Assembly (NCBI GenBank): GCA_031264425.1
Contig: JAISDY010000140.1
Span: 1-8,956 of the forward strand
Direction: 5' to 3'
Source of the DNA: Endomicrobium sp.
GTDB taxonomy: Bacteria; Elusimicrobiota; Endomicrobiia; Endomicrobiales; Endomicrobiaceae
Length of the DNA stretch: 8,956 bases
Under the pieces are notes generated by a model that saw only the letters and a list, made by a program, of their open reading frames with translations, ran no database searches and was not told where the DNA came from. Shown here piece by piece: positions 6,201 through 8,956 of the stretch (positions within the stretch are counted from its first letter, which is position 1; each line of letters opens with the position of its first letter). A program made the position numbers and the translations under genes.

Positions 6201-8956
6201 TTCAAAAAGAGAATGTAGTCTGGATTCAAGTCTGCTAATTTCAGCTGCTTTTGAATTCACTCTTGTCTGCTCACTTATCAAAGCCATTCTGACATCTTTA
6301 TTATCAGAAAAAGTCTTTTCCAACACATCTGCTAAATCACCACTGGTATCAGGAAATTTAAGTTTTAATATATTTTTTGCAGCCTCGGTTAAACTGCCAT
6401 CGGCAGAAAATAAAACTGTACCTTTAAGCAGTGCTATGGTTTGAAGCAAATTATTAATGTAAGGTCTGTAATCAGGATCAATATTTTCAATTTGAACCTC
6501 TGCTACTAACTTCCCGTCTTTAAATAATTTGTTTTTGATTAAATTTTGATCTGATTCATTAACGTTGAGAGAATTAAGCAACACGTCAAGCATTCCTGCC
6601 ACCGCAAAATCAACAATATTTAATTTACTACCATGATTTAATCTAAGCTCTTCCATTTTTCCGCATACAGAATCAATATTGACTATAACTTTTTGAACTT
6701 TTGCCCCATCAACGCCTTTGTCCATCAGAGCTTCCTTAATTTCAGACTTAGCCCTATCAGTCAATTTGCCTCCAATAATAGAATCAGATTTTTCTAATAT
6801 TTTTCTTATTGCCGTTTTAGTATCAGGACTAAGTTCAAATGCTCTAGTAAGTGCATCAGAAACAAGCTCAGCTGTTGTTAATCCTTCTAATTCGCCCCTT
6901 AAGCTTTGTAAAGATTCTAAATCAGCTATTGCTCCAGTCAAATTACCTTTTCCTACAACTTGCAATAACATATATAAATCTACATCTGACACTTGTACCC
7001 CATCGTTATCCAACGAGAACTTGTCCATTTGCGACAATGGAGATTGAGCGGAGTTTCCAGATAAAGTCCTAAGCAATTCAACAGGTTGATTAGCGTAAAT
7101 AGTCATTAACTGTTCTACCCTCATACAGCCTATGGCAAGAGATTCAATTAAACCTTGATTACCAGCTAAAGGAGATTGATTAAGAGCTGTTATCATACCC
7201 TGTAATTTCATTTTACCGTCTTCAAAATCTCTACTAGCCAAAATATCATTTAATTTAGGTCTCACTTCAAGATAAGAATGAACCATTCTTTCTGCAGGCT
7301 GTCCAAGCGCACGTATTACAGATTCTTTCAGGCTGCCGTCAGCTTTAAAGGAAGCTTTTGACAACAAAGTTTTGACAATTGCGGCGTATTTTCCGTTAAC
7401 TGCATCAACAAATCTGTTTCCTATATCATTGCCAAGTTTTTCTAAAACTTTTGCTTTAAAACTTGCTTTTAACTGTCCTCTCTTATCAAAAGACAGTTGT
7501 AAGTTTTTAGATTCCTTTGCTATCGTTTCAACTTTAATAATAAATTTATCGCCAGCATTAGATACAAGAGTATCTGTTATAATTCTTCTCGTCTCTTCCA
7601 ATAATTCTCCTTTGTCATTAAAAATATCAGTCCGTAACCTTCCATCAGGTTGCAATAAAGACTCTTTTACAAGATCCCACTTCTTAGAAACTTCACTGAA
7701 AGCTGCCTCAACTTGAGCGCCTGCATAATGTAATGTAATATCGTTTACAACACCAGCTTTTACAATTGCAATATCAGACAAAAATGATGCAGCAAGTAAA
7801 GATTTCATTTGAGGCATAACTTTGCTAATAAATTCAGAGTTTGCTGCAAGGGAATTTAAATTGCCTTTTAAAGAGCCTTTTATTTCTTTGCCATCAACCG
7901 TAAAGCTTAGCCTTGCGCTTCCCAAATCTTGTCCTATTATTTTTATCTCTTTTATATCTACAATTTTAAATATCTTAAAACTGCCATCGGCAACTTTAAC
8001 TGTAATTTCAGAAGCAGGAGTTAAATCTTGTATTCTTGCTTGAATGCTTACAGAGATATTAAAATAGCTGGTTGGCGCAATTGCCTGCTTTGCGTAAAAT
8101 ATTTGTTCTTTTAATCTAACAGCTTCTTCTTTGTTAATTTTTCCCTCTACAAGCAGATTATTTACTTCGCTGATAATTCTATCCGATTCAGCAGACATCA
8201 ATTTTCGTAATTCAACTCTATATTTGTTTGTTTCTGCATTCCCGCCTTTAAAGTATGCTTCGTCGCCAGTATCCATCAATGCCCTAAAGTCCCTATATTT
8301 TATCTTCTCTGATCTAACATCGTCTATTATCCTATTTATATAATTGTTCAATGCTAAAGTCTCAGGAGAATATTGTCCTCTTAAAAATTCTATCTCTCCT
8401 TCACTCAGTTTAAAAGCATCAAGTTCAGCTTGTTGTTCAGGCGTACGTACTTCAAGATTTGCAAGCTCTATAACTCTGGCATCTCTTAATCTCGGAGAAT
8501 CTTTAAAATTCTCAACCATATGCTTACCGACAATATTAAACAGGCTGTCAACAATACCTTGTAATTTTCCAGCCAATAATTCTTTTTGTTGCTCCTTTAA
8601 AGTTTTAGAAGCATTTACAATCACATTTACATACTGCACCATAAAAAGAGATTTTGCAGTTACATCTTTGGCGTCAATATTCTCAAATACGTCAACTAAT
8701 AGATTAACAATATCAGTAATTTCTGTTTCTCTTCCCGGTATTTTTGAAGCAACCGAAACATAATTTAAAAGCAGTTCAGCAGCAAGTTCTTCTTTGCCGT
8801 TTACTTTAGCATTATCTAAAGCTTGCTGTATCTGGAGTAAAGTAAGAGGCTTCCCTTGCTTTATAGATTCAATATCTACGCCTAAAGAAGCAAGACCAGC
8901 AACAGCATACAAATAGTTTAATTGTTCAGTACTAGAAAGTCCTTCAGGTAAATTCA
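273..8956 (-). CDS. Giant SecA-like ATPase protein with C-terminal membrane hairpin (5' end outside window)
   Basis: One uninterrupted frame of at least 2,893 codons ends at TAG (273-275). Residue numbers here count from the TTG at 8912, but that is not a credible start: the frame stays open upstream through 14 further codons (reading NLPEGLSSTEQLNY) to the window edge. Visible layout: a helical N-terminal region (1 to about 1040), a SecA-type DEAD/helicase motor (about 1045-1620), a helical segment to about 1850, a Ser/Ala-rich linker (1852-1871), further helical sequence, a Gly/Glu linker (2288-2302), a two-pass membrane hairpin (2355-2406) and a charged helical tail ending in AVAASA. Bacterial SecA is normally about 800-1,000 residues, so this protein is at least three times longer. 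It has few cysteines and I see no SecA C-terminal zinc-binding CxC motif, so it is not the housekeeping SecA. An ATP-driven motor acting at the inner membrane is likely. Its substrate is unknown. Confidence 0.96.
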   Translation of the reverse strand, partial: NLPEGLSSTEQLNYLYAVAGLASLGVDIESIKQGKPLTLLQIQQALDNAKVNGKEELAAELLLNYVSVASKIPGRETEITDIVNLLVDVFENIDAKDVTAKSLFMVQYVNVIVNASKTLKEQQKELLAGKLQGIVDSLFNIVGKHMVENFKDSPRLRDARVIELANLEVRTPEQQAELDAFKLSEGEIEFLRGQYSPETLALNNYINRIIDDVRSEKIKYRDFRALMDTGDEAYFKGGNAETNKYRVELRKLMSAESDRIISEVNNLLVEGKINKEEAVRLKEQIFYAKQAIAPTSYFNISVSIQARIQDLTPASEITVKVADGSFKIFKIVDIKEIKIIGQDLGSARLSFTVDGKEIKGSLKGNLNSLAANSEFISKVMPQMKSLLAASFLSDIAIVKAGVVNDITLHYAGAQVEAAFSEVSKKWDLVKESLLQPDGRLRTDIFNDKGELLEETRRIITDTLVSNAGDKFIIKVETIAKESKNLQLSFDKRGQLKASFKAKVLEKLGNDIGNRFVDAVNGKYAAIVKTLLSKASFKADGSLKESVIRALGQPAERMVHSYLEVRPKLNDILASRDFEDGKMKLQGMITALNQSPLAGNQGLIESLAIGCMRVEQLMTIYANQPVELLRTLSGNSAQSPLSQMDKFSLDNDGVQVSDVDLYMLLQVVGKGNLTGAIADLESLQSLRGELEGLTTAELVSDALTRAFELSPDTKTAIRKILEKSDSIIGGKLTDRAKSEIKEALMDKGVDGAKVQKVIVNIDSVCGKMEELRLNHGSKLNIVDFAVAGMLDVLLNSLNVNESDQNLIKNKLFKDGKLVAEVQIENIDPDYRPYINNLLQTIALLKGTVLFSADGSLTEAAKNILKLKFPDTSGDLADVLEKTFSDNKDVRMALISEQTRVNSKAAEISRLESRLHSLFENSGYSDNIEALLPRLEYLQNSDNLTRIQRMFSGEGPNATKDEVTAIIDRFSRGAVTPQDKAYLRQVGVVNFVKTFLEGRITESLPDSRDPSKIKVIKFADGTLDLLRAALLNMEKNGLETEAANVLKVFMIQANTMVNYNLRPSQSEMIAHFQHNDNVAVGMGGGKTISIAIDAVITRVLMGRDANIEILVGNEDLDNYAASGKAARKLFESLGMKAAKIDDYKPEGRDTDLDGLRGIYSDPDTVVIMSPTTRGHLKNEAISKGGAQGKLLNDVLNSVKRVIADEIHLWALTRTASVIGGDNKPPEMYMVGRAVEIGNVINAPAIYAAMLASGKNSVTEAKITMPELGENREVKVLRFKTEQELQNASLQGDWIAVVGEQSASLKVKMSDKLRDDLTAKIKPWSEKDGYNSEGRLNSIIMGLFSGSENGGMQISSQDGTVKPVGSTGIQENMVINDIYRQLGFTLRIGLERQINESDLKPFMQKATKTSKTSMQTSLAAIYSGARDVVMVGASGTVDGLQQLIINRTGAATVYNITGEKAGVEMFKAAWNLDGKVGQGQMSILGQQLKSAIENGDFKGLDNFLFLAKTQASFETIRLAIEENYDLLTKPIKDGGLELEIYEFTDRQGKWTDSKGTLVPNEESLSVLAGKTEKKRLIIANEMGATGIDYQGNFVNVLLDTHLMSDADLAQALKRSGRPGGPENRWDTTRIMAYSGDKVKAQIDAFKDSAMFRERAVEMWKDKNGYMGDSNAEALFGKFIESGQKIDFSNMSSEAIKEMLIFVSDIRSLYDIDASIRFAVTDSIRDRMVLSVLRDLVATMPEGAAREAVQEELNAALESRGGFDKSNFSVESMKAESPRDVVLKAFNNVSDEVKDRFERLKGVLAGDENLKTQLRIVEEHMEAVSLALDPRSYFGDEPIIDKGLSSAVDLVEFVGIIRSFEQYIMPLETVADSAGTSSASDAFDSSRAEAPIMAVLHGQYAPGSEYVTNDAANEEVLTAKGKMFMDIQQRLSSKDNSMAWLMFFMAVLNLLGLNEERKNTYLNINPENPKEVAAMAKELTELLWQNSELDTLNSLMHAYEGLDTNVESLVFDALDARSLKIKESNKNNATNIKVSSTDMFTSFAGNAKNRMIDDFKRKIASDSTLSIDGKLTQKGRLFVKIAEGFINKDEGWRDFLANGPLGKFVLGEVAGLNINFDNLTFETCAKLADDITTAFWKADIWDAGQVEQLYGWYQMTPPDQRNVITSLAQLQGILTASHSSAKKQMAEQYGITLPSAMVIELAKLAKDFNFPEEIKGYSEILTNIVERNKTVDVMLAKMTEIGNLKSKVSTSSWTLILRTIVAFFKGVPHGIMAKSRMRKLQDSVRPDISEIFDLFPTLGQQFIKRTEGGGEGDNEVNVNEFTKYIKPLMLFAGLANDKTDTSLDTFNKFMSGLSREDMVNLAYGRSFNWKKIGVVVGTGLLLTAMTVISVLFVPISIPLLASIGICVGVALASPLMARGILGLIGNKFDSIKKIVDSNWFDKLNITDINKFEKLETTTLLMESGSLDVSKNLYGFIKGPGRLKDALNSKRPTMFDQKSWTVIEELSQEEKVLILGKDMVKRMDSLKEQLINLYAKRQDYKDREPNEAKRKELVAKEFKWDMEAISKLIFEENPMTQEFIDSDAFEKLAKNLLVVMFNDFKVEKNYSVIIERLKGILKQENTSGVVAGDRNITIDQLANDRYFDGENKLADSSGNLARIKDQASKDILPVEAQMDRSVGLEGAGRRLVGKFGEGFTKPGEMQIALLKALCYFKNIGEMRNFLKLDEVENVEELHIVGDLSDEAIAQAAFNTYKEALDQFVQGALQENEFNEVLELIRVVASVLMIVRDKPEVAAMIDEHNYDAIQREITDMTIGVKAHVFVDVFRGQEKSMVSDDGKLFKDIDIGKLKTALESKDNKKGKRVLSDKLETLMPMMRENKVRIDALTSIRHSARAVAASA
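1695..1850 (-). other. Two-pass transmembrane hairpin of the giant protein
   Basis: Residues 2355-2406 are almost wholly uncharged. The first pass is about GVVVGTGLLLTAMTVISVLF (2355-2374), followed by a Pro-containing turn (VPISIP, 2375-2380). The second pass runs about 2381-2398 (LLASIGICVGVALASPLM) and may extend to 2406 past one arginine. The preceding sequence is basic (RSFNWKK), and so is the following one (MAR, then NKFDSIKK). By the positive-inside rule both ends should face the cytoplasm. This is the only convincing membrane anchor in the visible protein, and it would tether the motor to the inner membrane. Confidence 0.82.
2007..2051 (-). other. Gly/Glu flexible linker
   Basis: Residues 2288-2302 read TEGGGEGDNEVNVNE, an acidic, glycine-rich stretch unlike the helical sequence on both sides. 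It probably separates the preceding helical domain from the membrane-proximal domain. Confidence 0.5.
2130..2210 (-). other. Amphipathic hydrophobic stretch, possibly membrane-associated
   Basis: From W2235 the protein reads WTLILRTIVAFFKGVPHGIM and then a strongly basic run, AKSRMRKL. The hydrophobic part is too short and too interrupted by R and K for a confident transmembrane helix. It would suit an in-plane amphipathic helix lying on the cytoplasmic face, about 120 residues before the membrane hairpin. Confidence 0.35.
3300..3359 (-). other. Ser/Ala-rich low-complexity linker in the giant protein
   Basis: Residues 1852-1871 read VADSAGTSSASDAFDSSRAE, dominated by Ser, Ala and Asp. The stretch sits between two helical segments and is also locally more GC-rich than its surroundings. 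It looks like a flexible inter-domain spacer that separates the motor half from the membrane half. The hexapeptide GTSSAS recurs in the neighbouring secreted protein. Confidence 0.55.
4053..5780 (-). other. SecA-like superfamily 2 ATPase motor domain
   Basis: Motifs appear in SecA order. Q1049 sits in RPSQSEMIA as a Q-motif-like residue. The Walker A is GMGGGKT (1064... to T1071, catalytic K1070, bases 5700-5720). Motif Ia is GNEDLDNYA followed by KLFESLGM (1096-1119), which matches SecA's VNDYLA...LFEFLGL closely. Walker B is DEIH (1188-1191, bases 5340-5351). GASGT (1415-1419) corresponds to SecA's GMTGT. FLFLAKTQASFETI resembles motif IV. NEMGATGID (1563-1571) matches SecA's TNMAGRGTD. QALKRSGRPGG keeps both motif VI arginines, R1597 and R1600. 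Lysine to DEIH is 118 residues, DEIH to GASGT 227, and GASGT to R1597 182. The long second gap leaves room for an insert where SecA carries its preprotein cross-linking domain. All ATP-binding and hydrolysis residues look intact, so I infer an active ATPase. A nucleic-acid helicase is less likely given the SecA-specific motif Ia and GxSGT sequences. Confidence 0.85.
5781..8956 (-). other. Long helical N-terminal region of the giant protein, no recognised domain
   Basis: About 1,060 visible residues precede the motor. I recognise no known family here. The sequence is mostly charged, amphipathic helix with few aromatics and few cysteines. A probable coiled coil lies near residues 875-897 (around Q882, in the sequence QTRVNSKAAEISRLESRL). 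A more beta-like patch lies around residues 290-350, with alternating hydrophobic residues such as FKIFKIVDIKEIKII. A short turn motif of the form xDG[S/T/K/R][L/F] recurs: ADGSF at 308, PDGRL at 422, ADGSL at 524, KDGKL at 798, ADGSL at 837 and ADGTL at 1003. It is often followed by a new helix. The spacing is irregular, so this may mark the starts of diverged helical modules. Possible roles include a scaffold or substrate-binding arm. That is inference only. Confidence 0.6.

Noticed and set aside
1501..8763. Numerous plus-strand open frames of 66-177 codons within the giant gene
   Set aside because: All lie opposite one continuous 8.7 kb minus-strand frame with clear domain motifs. Their translations are low-complexity Ser/Leu/Phe-rich sequence with no recognisable domain, as expected for antisense shadows. 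I also saw no consistent ribosome binding sites.
273..8912. The giant gene as the housekeeping preprotein translocase SecA
   Set aside because: Length, central motor position, the membrane hairpin, altered Walker motifs and the absence of a visible C-terminal zinc-binding motif all argue against it. No secA symbol is assigned.

Overview
This window holds two adjacent genes, both read right to left (minus strand) and both cut by a window edge. The first is a giant gene that fills about 97% of the window and runs off the right edge, with at least 2,893 codons visible. After its stop come 58 non-coding bases, a strong ribosome binding site, and the first 71 codons of a second gene that runs off the left edge. 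No RNA gene, insertion sequence, CRISPR array or convincing terminator was found. The plus-strand open frames are shadows of the giant gene.

The giant protein has a recognisable core. Around residues 1045-1620 (counting from the TTG codon at 8912) there is a complete set of superfamily 2 motor motifs whose order, spacing and flanking sequence match SecA, the ATPase that drives protein export: a Q-motif-like glutamine, GMGGGKT, a motif Ia like SecA's NDYLA...FLGL, DEIH, GASGT, a motif-IV-like strand, NEMGATGID and QALKRSGRPGG. The rest is unlike SecA. About 1,060 visible residues of mostly helical, charged sequence precede the motor and about 1,260 follow it. The C-terminal part contains a Ser/Ala-rich linker, an amphipathic hydrophobic stretch, a Gly/Glu linker and one strong two-pass membrane hairpin (about residues 2355-2406). 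Positive residues flank both sides of the hairpin, so the motor and the C-terminus are probably both cytoplasmic.

The second gene starts with a clear Sec signal peptide (positive n-region, hydrophobic core, A-Q-A cleavage site). A low-complexity Ser/Gly and then Pro/Lys/Ala-rich segment follows, typical of a periplasmic or surface spacer. The gene order suggests an operon in which a membrane-tethered SecA-like motor is made together with an exported protein. The functional link is inference.

The organism is a bacterium with AT-leaning codon use. A several-thousand-residue, mostly helical protein next to a secreted Pro-rich protein recalls the giant proteins reported from Omnitrophota and related uncultured lineages. 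This is a weak guess from style and not from a marker gene.
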